From Fragilaria crotonensis (taxonomy: Eukaryota; Bacillariophyta; Fragilariophyceae; Fragilariales; Fragilariaceae): a stretch of DNA of 30,427 bases. The stretch spans positions 1-30,427 of the forward strand of contig JAKSYS010000720.1 in assembly GCA_022925895.1 (NCBI GenBank), given 5' to 3'. The translations under genes were made by a program, and so were the position numbers. This document shows, in pieces, positions 1 to 9,060 of this stretch (the stretch's first letter is position 1; every line of letters begins with the position of its first letter). The notes under the pieces were generated by a model. The model saw only the letters and a program-made list of their open reading frames with translations, had not been told where the DNA came from and made no database searches.

Positions 1-405
1 TCGGGATCGTCTAATGAGTCGAAATCATCGTCAACAATGTCGGTGGAATCAATTGCCATTGTCAAATCTCCAGAACAAAAAAGGCTGAAGTCACGAGAAC
101 GCCAGTCCAAGAAATATCCACTGAAAGACTCCATTCGTCGCTCCCTGGACAACCTCAATTCAAAAATGACAACTTTGGATCCTCCCACGATCAAACCATC
201 AGAAGTTCAACTTCCGCTCTCGGACTCTGACGAGTCGTTGGAGCATTTGTATCTCCAAATGGATGAGTTAGCTCAACACACATCCCGCCCAGAGCACTCC
301 TTGAAGAAAGATTCCCACGACCTCGAGAGTCAATACACAGCTAGTCACGCCGACACAACGGACAATACAGCAACCACCTCTCCTGGCCGTGATACGACTC
401 CATGA
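1..405 (+). CDS. ORF1 of element A1, C-terminal part
   Basis: The reading frame is open from the first base of the window to the TGA at 403-405, so only the C-terminal ~134 residues are present. The segment is hydrophilic: a Ser-rich stretch, then a basic patch rich in Lys and Arg (about 76-130), then an acidic and Ser/Thr-rich tail. This matches the character of the tail of ORF1 in copy A3 (19300-19570) but not residue by residue. Its stop codon overlaps the ATG of ORF2 (ATGA at 402-405), exactly as in A3. From its position it is inferred to be the end of the RNA-binding, gag-like protein of the retrotransposon. No catalytic motif is visible. Confidence 0.7.
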   Translation, partial: SGSSNESKSSSTMSVESIAIVKSPEQKRLKSRERQSKKYPLKDSIRRSLDNLNSKMTTLDPPTIKPSEVQLPLSDSDESLEHLYLQMDELAQHTSRPEHSLKKDSHDLESQYTASHADTTDNTATTSPGRDTTP

Positions 406-1400
406 TCTCTCGTCCAGAGGTCTCAAGTCAATCTTCTGCTTCCCGACTTCCCGCTTCCTGTCTTTTATCTATACCGTCTTCCCGTCCCGGTCGAAAGCCT
501 CGTTCATCTCCGATTGACCCCGTACCTTCGTTATCGTTTGGCGACCCAATAAAATCCAAAGTGCAGGGCTCGATTCGAATTTTCTTCCAAAACGTCAAAG
601 GTCTTACTCACTCCAATACTCTTGAAGATTATCGGTACTATCACCAATGTCTTCAAGGGTTGTCAGTCAACATTATTGGACTCGCTGAGACGAATACATG
701 CTGGTCTCATCATCATTTGTCATCAGACTTCAGAATAGCAACACAACGTTTTCATCGTCAGTCAAAAATCATCTTTGGGTCGGTGTCTTCCGCGATTGAC
801 CCATGCTTACAGCATGAAAGCTTTCAATCAGGCGGAAATCTTACGGCAGTTTTCGACGACATCTCTTCTCGTGTTGCGGGTCCAAGTATTGTCGATCCTA
901 CGGGCTTAGGACGATGGAGCGGCGTCACAATAGAGGGCAATCAAGGAAAGAAATTATCCATCATTACGGCCTACCGCGTGTGTGTAAAGGATCCCCACAA
1001 AGCGCACCTCTTGGGAGTTCGTTTCTTCGGGAGTATGAATTCTTTAGAGAACGGTTCGGCCAGTCTGTTAATCCCCGTCGACAGTTTTTATGCGACCTCA
1101 AGCAATTGGTCTTGGCACTGCAGGAGTCAGGAAACTGTGTCATCATTATGTTAGACGCAAACTCCACTATCGACGATAAGGATTTAGCAACTTTTGTTGC
1201 TTCATGTGGTTTACATGACTGCCATTCCCCTGGCACCTCCGCCTTCGACATACATCGGGTCATCTAATCGACGTATTGATTTCATCTTTGGGTGCGACGA
1301 GGCTCTGCAGTTGGTTATTAGAGGCGGTATCCTTGCCTATACCGAAGGTCCCCAGTCTGATCATAGAGGATTATATGTCGATATCTCCCCGGAATTTATA
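402..1400 (+). other. Endonuclease (EEP/APE-like) domain of A1 ORF2
   Basis: Motifs of the exonuclease-endonuclease-phosphatase fold appear in order: Gln-Asn-Val-Lys-Gly near 588, Ala-Glu-Thr-Asn near 682, Gly-Leu-Gly-Arg-Trp near 903, Met-Leu-Asp-Ala-Asn near 1147, and Ser-Asp-His-Arg-Gly near 1356. In this family the domain nicks the target DNA to prime reverse transcription. The N-terminal motifs are in the ATG402 frame. The Leu-Asp-Ala-Asn motif is in the frame of 914-1267, and Ser-Asp-His is in the frame of 1194-2279. The domain is therefore split by two frame breaks. A linker without a recognised fold follows to about 2250. Confidence 0.82.
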
Positions 1401-2257
1401 GAACAAATTCCATGGTCGAAGGCTACACCTTCCGCGGCACGCCTCCATACAGGAAATCCAGAGTTAGTGGAGAAATATAATCTTGCTATGTTAGCTTACT
1501 ACGGCAAACATCGCATGGTTGAACGCATTGAGGACTTGTATCAGCGCCATCGACAGATGTCCCGCGAGGATCTACGAGCAGCGCTTATTAGTTGGGACAA
1601 TGACCAAGGTCGCTCTATGGAGTCAAGTGAACGGCTACTGAAGAGACCGCCTCAAAAGTGTCAATGGTCTCCGGCGCTTCGCAACAGTGCAATTCTGCGC
1701 AGATATTGGATGCTCCGTTTACGCGAACTTCTTCATGGAAAAGATTTTCAGCCTACATTTCTTCGTTGGCAAACGCAGGTTCAGCAAAGCGATTCTAAGT
1801 TTCTTTTACCTTCCCTAGGGACTCGGCTATCTGTTGACCAGATTCGCCATGAACTCACACAGGCTAATAATCGGTTTCGTCGACTTCAAAAGATTTCTAC
1901 CCCCCTTCGCCTACAGTGTTATGAAGATCTTCTGGATACATACCTCGCGGATACAAATCCAGCAACGCAAGCATCCTCACGACGCAAGGCAAAGATAGTG
2001 ATGAATACAATATCGGGAGAAACGACTAGAACAACGTTTGGACACATCCGACGGATAACAAAACCATCGGAGCGGTCTAGCCTTTCCAAAGTTCTTGTTC
2101 CACCGTCCTCAATGGCACATGAATCTGGATATTCAGCTTACCAAATTACCCAAGAACATACGGATATTCCATGGGAAACAGTCTTTACTCGTGAGGAACT
2201 TGAAAACACATCCTTGATTATAACAAAGAGTCTTTTCGTGCCGCGTCCGAGTCTCCT

Positions 2258-3560
2258 GCGGTCATGGTATAATCCATGATGCACTGACCTTCACGAGCTT
2301 ATCCCCACAGTCCGAAGACCTCCTATCAGGCATCGTACCCGAGCAGTGGCATGGTTCTGACAACTATCTTCGGGAATTTCTGGCCTCTTTTGTCATTCCA
2401 ACGCACGTACGTACGCATGGTGATATTCCTACTGAGATATCATCGGATGAGGTTATTCGAGGTTTTACCGGATGGAAAGAGCAGACATCAACTTCACCAA
2501 GCGGTCGTCATCTTGGACACTATCGAGCTTTGATACAGGACCCGATATTACTGAAGTGTTTTGTCTATTTCATTAATATAGTCGTTGCTCGCGGGATTGC
2601 AATTCCACGATGGTGTCGAGCTACAAACGTCATGATTGAAAAGACGTTGGAAAACCCTGCATTAACCGATTAAGAATTGTCCACCTGTTCGAGGCGGATT
2701 ACAACTTCTTTTGAAACTTCAGTGGGGCCATCGGTTGGTCCGTCACGCATGTAAATTGACCTTCTGCACGACTCTCAACACGGTTCCATCCCACGTCGGG
2801 CTGCGATCGATCCCATCATGCTCACGCAGCTCACAACAGATTTATGTCGAGTACTACGTCACGATATGGCTCGTTTTGACAATGATGCTTCAGCGTGCTA
2901 TGACCGAATCATCGTCGCGCTTGGTATGTTGGCTGCGCGCAGATGTGGCATGCCCAAGAACGCGGTTCGCCTCCATGCAGAGGCTCTGCAATTTATGCGG
3001 TATACGGTAAAGACAGCATATGGCGTCTCGGAATCCAATTACTCAGGAACTCCTTTTGCTCCTTTATTTGGAACTGGTCAAGGCAGCGGTGCATCACCGG
3101 CAGTCTGGCTATCTCTCTCGTTCTTCTTCTACATGCCTTCGACCGAATGGTTCCCCATCGCATGCATTTTGACCCCTCGCTGGTGGCAGATCACATTCAC
3201 GGTCATCGGACGCGTTCGTGGACGACACGTCAGTTGGTTTTACCTCGTCGTCAACCGATGGAGACTCCTATAGCGATCTTATTGCTCGCCTTGAGAGTGT
3301 CGCACAGTCTTGGGAAAACTTTACATGTCGGGAGGAAAACTCAATTTGAAGAAATGTTCTTATTTTGTTCTTCAATGGGAATGGCAGCATGGGCGTCCAG
3401 TTTTGCGACGGATGCTACCGACTGATCCGTCTATCTCCTTGACTCAAGGCAAATCATTAACTCGCCACGCTATCAAGCAAACATCACCGACCGAATCAAT
3501 CCGAATGTTGGGAGTTCTTATAAATCCTATGGGGATTTTACTGATCACCTTGCTGCTCTG
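2258..3560 (+). other. Reverse transcriptase domain remnant of A1 ORF2
   Basis: A long frame without ATG from about 2258 to 2672 carries the finger motif Ser-Pro-Ser-Gly-Arg-His-Leu-Gly-His-Tyr near 2497. After breaks, motif A (Asp-Asn-Asp-Ala-Ser-Ala-Cys-Tyr-Asp-Arg-Ile) lies near 2878-2912. The Gly-Thr-Gly-Gln-Gly-Ser motif B is near 3073, and Phe-Val-Asp-Asp (motif C) is near 3211 in a third frame. The aspartates that bind the metal ions are thus all present but on different frames. The sequence matches the intact A3 domain throughout. Confidence 0.82.
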
Positions 3561-4544
3561 AAAGAAAAAGCAGACACTTTCGCTCGACGTCTACGATCCC
3601 CACGGTTGACTGAAACGGATGTGGCTATTTTCCATCGTTCAATTTATATTCCATCGATGAGATATAGCTTGGCAGCTCGCCACCAACGAAGAGGAACTAT
3701 CCAAGGTCCAGTCACAAATAAGTCGAGTCATCCTTCAACGCCTGCATATTCGCAGCACCATTCCAACTGCCTTACGATATGGCCCTCTTGAACTCGGTGG
3801 ACTGGGCTTGTATGATCTGCGGACAGAAATGGGTATCGAGACTCTTAAGTTTCTGCGCAACGCCCTGTATAGTGATTCGGAAGCTGGCAACCTAATTCGA
3901 TTGAATTTAGATTACTCGCAGCGTGAGGCAGGAGTGGATTTCTATCTCTTGGAGCAACCCAACCGACATGTCTCTTATTTAACACCGTCATGGATACTGT
4001 CGGTGCGTCAGTTTTTGAAACAACAACATGCATCTCGAGATTTCGGACCTTCATCTAGATCCACTCCATGGCCCGAAGGATGAATACATCATGCAGTCGG
4101 AACATTTGAAGAGGTACACACCTGCGCAACAACAGGACTTAAATCTCGTCCGTCTTTGGCTCCAAGTCGCTACTCTAGCAGACATGTGCGATCCCGATCA
4201 CCCGAATCGTATTCTTCTGTGCTACTCGACGGCAGTCGCCCGTATGATTTTGAGACTTCGACCAAGTGGCCTCGACAGACCCAACCATCAAAAGCCCAAC
4301 AGCGACTATGGAAACGGTTCCTTCGTTCGTCTTACCTTCGCTATCCGCCCTATTGGAAAGTCCCCAGGAAAATGTCCTACTCCTTCAGCCACCACAGCGT
4401 CGCCGCAGTCTTTTCCTGAGGATTTTTCTTACATTTCATCCCTTCCATCACGAACAGAGCGTCGTCTTTAGACGGTCTTCAACAGAAAGCTTCTGACCTT
4501 CAAGTGTGGCGCGCGTTTCGATCCAAGTCTCGGCTGCATCTTGC

Positions 4545-5000
4545 CTCCGATGGGGACTAAAAAACTCAGCTACGCATGGCTGGATTCTTAGCACCGGTAA
4601 ACAGGTTTTGTTCACATGTTCCGCCCGGTGGATGGTTCCACTGACACTCATTCATCCACTCGTAGTGAACTCGGTGGATGTGCATCCGCCCTGCTGTTGC
4701 TGTCATCCTTGTCGGCATTCTGGGGATTGAAACATCGGTGCTCCTTCAATTGGTACACCGACAGTCGTTCAGCTATCAGTCGTTTCCATCAATTTTGCGG
4801 TCGTCGCCGTTTCATTCGCATGCCCTCGGATGCCGATCTTATATCCATTATATCGTCGTCACTTCGCGCACTCAAACGCTCCTTCCGACCAATATGGGTT
4901 AAAGCCCATCAGGATGTTTCGATATCCTACGATCGACTTCCACTTCCCGCTAGGTTGAATATTGATGCGGACTTTCTCGCTACCCGATATCGTGAACATG
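4545..5000 (+). other. RNase H domain remnant of A1 ORF2
   Basis: The RNase H catalytic set can be recovered: Ser-Asp-Gly near 4546 (followed at once by a frame break in a run of four G, where five would restore the frame), Arg-Ser-Glu-Leu-Gly near 4660, Tyr-Thr-Asp-Ser near 4753, and Asn-Ile-Asp-Ala-Asp near 4959. The order and spacing match the A3 and B2 copies. RNase H in these elements removes the RNA strand of the hybrid after reverse transcription. From 4616 to 5257 the frame is open. Confidence 0.78.
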
Positions 5001-5321
5001 GACGCCTTCGATCCAGATCATTGGTGGACCATCGGCAGGACAATGGGAGTACGTTGTTCATTAATGGCTCACCGGTCACAGGACATTATGATGATTGTGT
5101 CCGGTTCCATATAAACGGATACCATCAGCGCACCGAGATACAAAAGACAGAACAATGGACTGATGCGGCTTGGGACCTTGTCGATTTTCACACTTTGACA
5201 CCATTTTCGCAAACTCCGCCCAACGCTTCGAACACAACACTTCAAGTTCATTCATGAGGTACTTCCTCTCGGCATACAACGTTTTCGCGAGGCATCCATC
5301 AAGGACACTACTTTAAAGCTT

Positions 5322-5372
5322 TGCCCATGCTGCAAAGCGGCCGACGAAACGCCTCATCACTTTCTTAGATGT
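5322..5372 (+). other. CCHC zinc knuckle of A1 ORF2
   Basis: The segment encodes Cys-x2-Cys-x8-His-x3-Cys over 17 codons, with the first cysteine at 5322-5324 and the last at 5370-5372. The spacing is identical in copies A3 (24679-24729) and B2 (14377-14427). It resembles the zf-RVT type of knuckle found C-terminal to plant LINE reverse transcriptases and probably binds nucleic acid. Confidence 0.7.
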
Positions 5373-5959
5373 ACGGCTAATCCCGCATCTGCTTTAAGTC
5401 TTTCCACCTTTCGCTCGGATATCCTAACAACAGATCCTCATCCTATTCGGTATCTGATCGTTGAGGGCATCTGCCATGTGCTTACTTCAGATTCCGAGTT
5501 TGCACCGGTTATCACCAGTACCCTCCCATTTTCATCCCGGGATCACTTCCGCTCTATCGTCGCAACAACAAATTGGATGGAACTCGGCTGTTAAAGGTTT
5601 CCTCGCTCGGGACTGGTCGGAATTGGCCATTCTCGACATGCATACCCCACTTGCGATCCACGTGCTGGACACACCCGTATGCAACGAATCATCTCCGCTC
5701 TATGTCAGCATACTCGTCGACTTTGATTGCGCGGAACGGTTGCCTCCATGACTCCACGTCAAGCACCCATTTATCCTCCACGGCTGAAGCAATTGAGATC
5801 GAGTACTACCACCACGTCCGCATCTCCTTCGCACAGGCGACCAACACTACTGCCAACGTCCTCTTCCAAGCTATTGAAGGTCCACCGGCAACGCGTAGGC
5901 GCTGGCTCCGAAAAGTCAAACAGTCGTCTGCTGAGTTAACGAAAGATGGAACGTCGCGC

Positions 5960-6035
5960 CAGTCACTGATTACATCTTTTTCAGTCCCGTTTGATCTATG
6001 CGCAGTCACGGATCACGTCTTTTTCAGTCCCGTTT
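5960..6035 (+). repeat. Imperfect tandem duplication, 33 bp units with 43 bp period
   Basis: Units 5960-5992 and 6003-6035 match at 30 of 33 positions by direct comparison. Each ends in TTTTTCAGTCCCGTTT. The duplication lies at the end of the A1 ORF2 reading frame and duplicates the last codons, so it is likely a local slippage product. Confidence 0.85.
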
Positions 6036-6083
6036 CGGTTTCGTTCAGATAATAGCAGTCCTCGCGGTTTCGACTGCCGGGAC

Positions 6084-6126
6084 GGGTACACGGTATCAGC
6101 CTACCGGCTGAAACACGGTGACAACC
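6084..6126 (+). promoter_or_regulatory. Conserved 3' end block of A1 with stem-loop
   Basis: GGGTACAC (6084-6091), a stem-loop CAGCC-TACC-GGCTG (6097-6110) and ACGGTGACAACC (6115-6126) follow one another. Copy A3 has the same two flanking blocks at 25461 and 25495 around a different stem-loop. This is a candidate recognition element for the element's reverse transcriptase on its RNA 3' end (inference). Confidence 0.55.
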
Positions 6127-6156
6127 TCAATTAGTTCAATTTTTATTTTATTTTAT

Positions 6157-6849
6157 GGTACTATGGAACGTTCTTGATACGGTCGGCATGGAACAGACAA
6201 TCAGCAACATGCACAGTCCTGTACTCCGGCTGTGTCCAGAGGAATAACTCTGCGGCATGTTCTACGGAGGATTCAATACTGGAATGGTGCAGTAGTGAAT
6301 CTGGAGGTGTCACGGATGAAAAGGTGACTGACAGTAGCAATGGTGTTGCACTGACACACACACTTCACTGTCTGTCTGCATCGGTAATGGCAGGCAGCAA
6401 GCATGCAGCAGGTTATCGCGATGGTCCTTGTCCTTCGTGTCATCTCCTCCGCCATGGAAGAGATAGCGCAGTACTGCAGTACTGCTGCAGCACACGATCA
6501 TCTGCAATCATTGTGAACATATATTGGTGTCACAATGAGAGATGCATTGAATGTACTGACGCTCAGAGAGTTTCAGAGCGCCGGAAATGCATATTGTTTG
6601 TAGGAATACAGGTGGTAACTTCGAGCAACAGGAAAACTTGACATGTGTTGTAATGAGTACCAGTCACCGCATCAAGATTGTTTGTCATTTCTCGACAATT
6701 TGGCAATCCGGTTTCCTCAACGATAGAGTAACTTCAAGATAGACTGAAACTCGACAAAGTTGATGGCCTGGTTAAATCTTGATTCTGGGTAATTCACCCA
6801 TCGTATCCCGTGATTTGTTGATCAATTGCACGCTTCCTTCAACGCACCA
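6157..6849. other. Spacer without a convincing gene
   Basis: Between the A1 tail and the minus-strand fragments I see no supported gene. An open frame at 6174-6641 (+) has no recognisable features, and competing frames are open on the other strand, so I do not call it. A perfect 18-bp palindrome (GCAGTACTGCAGTACTGC) lies at 6468-6485. Confidence 0.5.
6468..6485. repeat. Perfect 18-bp palindrome
   Basis: GCAGTACTGCAGTACTGC equals its own reverse complement and is also a tandem repeat of GCAGTACT. No function can be assigned. Confidence 0.85.
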
Positions 6850-7245
6850 TCACTCGGGAATCTTGATCAACTGTGAACGACCGATTGCAGGGTGAGATCG
6901 GTTGTCACCAAGTGAATCCCCGAACGGATTAGCGACAATCACTTGCTGGCTGTGTCGTGGGAGCCGCCCTTTGGTGTCAATCGACACAAAGAATTCACTT
7001 ATCGGCCTGCTGAGAGCAATTGTTGCACTTATAATGCGGCGGGATTCGCCTAGACAAAACACTTTTACAGAAAAGGTGTCCACGGTGTCGGAGAGAGCGC
7101 AGTATACAATACCGGTACACTGTTGCTGAATGCACCACCGAGACACTCCCCAACTTTCGGTTGCCTGTGCCCAAGGCATTGACATCCAGGATGAGCACCT
7201 CCGAACATATCCCAATGGTCTTTTGCCGAAGATGAGCTCAGCCAA
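6850..7245 (-). pseudogene. Hypothetical protein fragment, minus strand, possible 3' end
   Basis: An open frame of 131 codons ends with TGA at 6850-6852. The composition (several Trp and Cys residues, Ser-rich) and two competing minus-strand frames over the same stretch suggest a degraded sequence. It may be the last part of the unrecognised minus-strand gene. No function is assigned. Confidence 0.22.
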
Positions 7246-7321
7246 TTACAGTATTCAAGCAAACAATTTGCTATCAAGTGCCATCAACCGCGATTGATTG
7301 GGTGATGCCTCATGAGTCTAC

Positions 7322-7762
7322 TCAAGAGAGACAAACGGTGTGGGCCTGCACATGTAGAAGGCCCGTTGCGCATTCCGATTCTGTTTCGGGAGGCATCTCA
7401 ACATCCTCAGGGTGTGTGTATGCAACACACCAGCAGTGAGTGATGTTACCCTCGGCAGACGTTCCGCAGCAGGCATTGTCGACTGTTGTAATGTCATCAA
7501 CGTGGCCGTTCAGGTCCCATTCAACAACGATGGGAACATCCACCAAATCACCATCGTCGCTCATGTCGAAGTTGCTCTGGCTATCTTTACCGGACAGAAA
7601 ACGGTCCAGTGCCACATCCCGTGCGAGCAGCCAAGATGCTAAAGGTTGACCTTGGGACTTCACAATCATGCAGATCATTGCCAGTAGATTTGACGCTGCC
7701 TCCCAGTGCTTCTGGACACCGAAGAGCCTCGGATGATCTGACAAGATACCGTGGAGGAGCAT
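7322..7762 (-). pseudogene. Hypothetical protein fragment, minus strand
   Basis: This 146-codon frame starts with a helix-rich segment (Arg-Leu-Phe-Gly-Val-Gln-Lys-His-Trp-Glu-Ala-Ala-Ser) and continues into an acidic stretch (Met-Ser-Asp-Asp-Gly-Asp-Leu-Val-Asp). It lacks known motifs. Its place right after the cysteine-rich fragment, in the same direction, suggests both come from one gene. Shadow frames on both strands are also open here, so confidence is low. Confidence 0.28.
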
Positions 7763-7960
7763 TCTTGATGCTGCGGCATATCAGCATTTGGCACCAAAAA
7801 CTTTATGATACGACGCACTGCACAATGACAATCATTGTCATCACAGTCATAAATTGTCTGAGAATGAAGCGTTATAATTCCCTCGCATTCATCGGGAGAA
7901 ACACCAATTTCCATCTCGCGGCAGATGCCACAATGAGCACAAAGAAGACGGAAAAACCTT
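7675..7960 (-). pseudogene. Cysteine-rich hypothetical fragment of the broken minus-strand gene
   Basis: A minus-strand frame without ATG reads through a cysteine-rich segment (Leu-Cys-Ala-His-Cys-Gly-Ile-Cys near 7935, then Asp-Cys-Asp-Asp-Asn-Asp-Cys-His-Cys near 7845). This could be a metal-binding motif, but the spacing does not fit a finger class I know. It runs out of frame near 7770, where the frame of 7762-7322 takes over. Function is unknown. Confidence 0.28.
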
Positions 7961-8014
7961 TGCTCGTTGATCCATACAGTGCGCCAACGTTGGACTCATC
8001 AATGGAAGAACCTA

Positions 8015-8700
8015 TCAGAAGGGGCGTCCACGGTCAATTGGTCGATACTTCAGGAGAATGGGCAGCCACGTTGAAATGAGAGGAGCGGACATATTGACTG
8101 CATGCTCGTTGCGGCCATCCTCCGAGCTGTTGTCCGTCTGGCGTGCAGCACCAGCCTGGGGAGTGATGCCAAGAAGAGCATCCCTTGTCCACTCGCAAAT
8201 GGGATTATTTGCAACAACCCGAGCAGATATTGAAGATGGCCCCAACATTGACGTGTTCAAAAGAAGGCGTCCACGATCATTTGTACTGTCAATGAAGTCG
8301 TTCTGTAGTGTGATAGTCTCTCGTTTGTTTGCTGTCACGTTGAGGATATTGTCGGATGTTCTGGCTAAGTCATGTGGTGCGTGGCCCTCAGATGCAGTAG
8401 GACAGTCGATAACGTTGCCTGGGTACCCTGGGGGACAGGTCCTCAACAAAACACAAGTACCCCGCTCCAAAGTAACAAAACTGTCAACTAAGGTAGATTC
8501 AGTCAATGGAAGGCCACCAACAGTCGGTGTATTTCCTGCAACAAGATGCCGTAACAGAAGGGGGCAAACATATTGGGAGTCCTCCGTGACAACCGTCGGT
8601 ATAGCAGTGATCGCGCTGTTGTGCCTTGCCACTCCACAAATCTTTGGCGGGATGCAAGGAGACTCATGCAAACGTCGTGGAATCCTGAAACCTGAGTCTT
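8015..8700 (-). pseudogene. Hypothetical protein fragment, middle part of the broken minus-strand gene
   Basis: The frame is open from about 8701 down to tandem stops (TGA TAG) at 8012-8017, without a convincing ATG of its own. It encodes a Cys-, Pro- and Thr-containing segment (for example Cys-Pro-Pro-Gly-Tyr-Pro-Gly near 8425), then a hydrophilic stretch rich in Asn and Asp. It overlaps the 3' end of the 9060-8503 frame and probably continues that protein after a frame break. No family is recognised. Confidence 0.3.
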
Positions 8701-9060
8701 GAATTGATGAGGATTGAAACAGAGACTGGACTGAACATCAAGCCTGCTCTGCAAAATCTGTCGGATCAAACGCTCCAAAGCGGGTTTCCGAAGAGAGACA
8801 ACATCCCCGTTTTCCCGGCAGTGTAGTGGGATGAAGCGGGAACCCAGCAAACGGAATTTGAACCCATCGTTAAGTCCAAACGTAGCTTTCAGTTGTAGAG
8901 CAACATAGTCCTGAAGGACATGGAGGTAATCATCATTCATTGAGGAAGTTTCGACATCGTATATCTCCGAGAGCCGAAGTTCTGCTATTGGGGAATCCGC
9001 AACATCCACCGTCAGAATAACAAAGTCATCTGGGTGGTTCAACTCCCGGGGTGCTGACAT
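8503..9060 (-). CDS. Hypothetical protein, 5' part of the broken minus-strand gene
   Basis: The frame opens with ATG at 9060 and runs for 185 codons to a stop at 8503. The first ~115 residues look like a globular protein: alternating hydrophobic and charged residues, with a predicted strand-rich start (Phe-Val-Ile-Leu-Thr-Val) and a helix-like segment around residues 85-105. After about 8720 a second frame (8701-8015) reads at least as well, so a frame break near 8720-8750 is likely. No signal peptide, membrane segment or known motif is seen. I do not recognise the family. Confidence 0.4.
   Translation of the reverse strand: MSAPRELNHPDDFVILTVDVADSPIAELRLSEIYDVETSSMNDDYLHVLQDYVALQLKATFGLNDGFKFRLLGSRFIPLHCRENGDVVSLRKPALERLIRQILQSRLDVQSSLCFNPHQFKTQVSGFHDVCMSLLASRQRFVEWQGTTARSLLYRRLSRRTPNMFAPFCYGILLQEIHRLLVAFH

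Larger units (their letters stand above)
402..6052 (+). pseudogene. ORF2 polyprotein of element A1 (endonuclease, RT, RNase H), multiply frameshifted
   Basis: Translation would start at the ATG at 402, which overlaps the ORF1 stop. The polyprotein can be followed through all frames by comparison with copy A3. Frame changes occur near 985 (an extra GT in a GT repeat), before 1240, near 2255, near 2650, near 2715, near 3120, near 3200, near 3300, at 3531-3535, near 3700, near 4050, near 4556 and several times after 5000. In-frame stops also occur. All main catalytic residues can still be recognised, so decay is by small insertions and deletions rather than large loss. The end reads like the A3 C-terminus (Ala-Thr-Arg-Arg-Arg-Trp-Leu-Arg near 5885-5915). 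It could not give a working full-length enzyme as written. Confidence 0.85.
1..6156 (+). mobile_element. Non-LTR retrotransposon copy A1, degenerate, 5' end outside the window
   Basis: This is a decayed copy of the same family as the element at 17096-25536. Reading left to right it holds the end of ORF1, then ORF2 with endonuclease, reverse transcriptase, RNase H and a CCHC knuckle, then a short 3' UTR ending in a T/A-rich tail of TTTTA units near 6140-6156. No long terminal repeats are visible, and the order endonuclease-RT-RNase H fits an endonuclease-encoding LINE-type element. ORF2 shifts frame at least ten times, so it cannot make a full protein as given. In comparable stretches it is roughly half identical in protein sequence to copy A3 (estimated by eye), so it is an older or different subfamily. 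The exact 3' boundary is inferred from the conserved end block at 6115-6126. Confidence 0.88.
6850..9060 (-). pseudogene. Unrecognised minus-strand coding sequence, apparently broken
   Basis: Four sizeable minus-strand open stretches follow each other in one direction: 9060-8503, 8671-8015, 7762-7322 and 7245-6850, with a fifth around 7960-7675. Each changes frame relative to the next, and I found no GT-AG introns that join them neatly. The first starts with a proper ATG. I recognise no domain in any part. It is not the RT, endonuclease or RNase H of the nearby elements. It may be a decayed host gene or the coding part of another transposon; a spliced gene with unusual introns is a less likely alternative. 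Confidence 0.4.

Noticed and set aside
1-6156. LTR retrotransposon or retroviral origin of the RT copies
   Set aside because: No LTRs, protease or integrase are visible; EEP endonuclease upstream of RT is the non-LTR arrangement.
6174-6641. 155-codon plus-strand open frame
   Set aside because: Several frames are open on both strands, no motif or protein-like pattern is seen, and no homologous segment exists elsewhere in the window.
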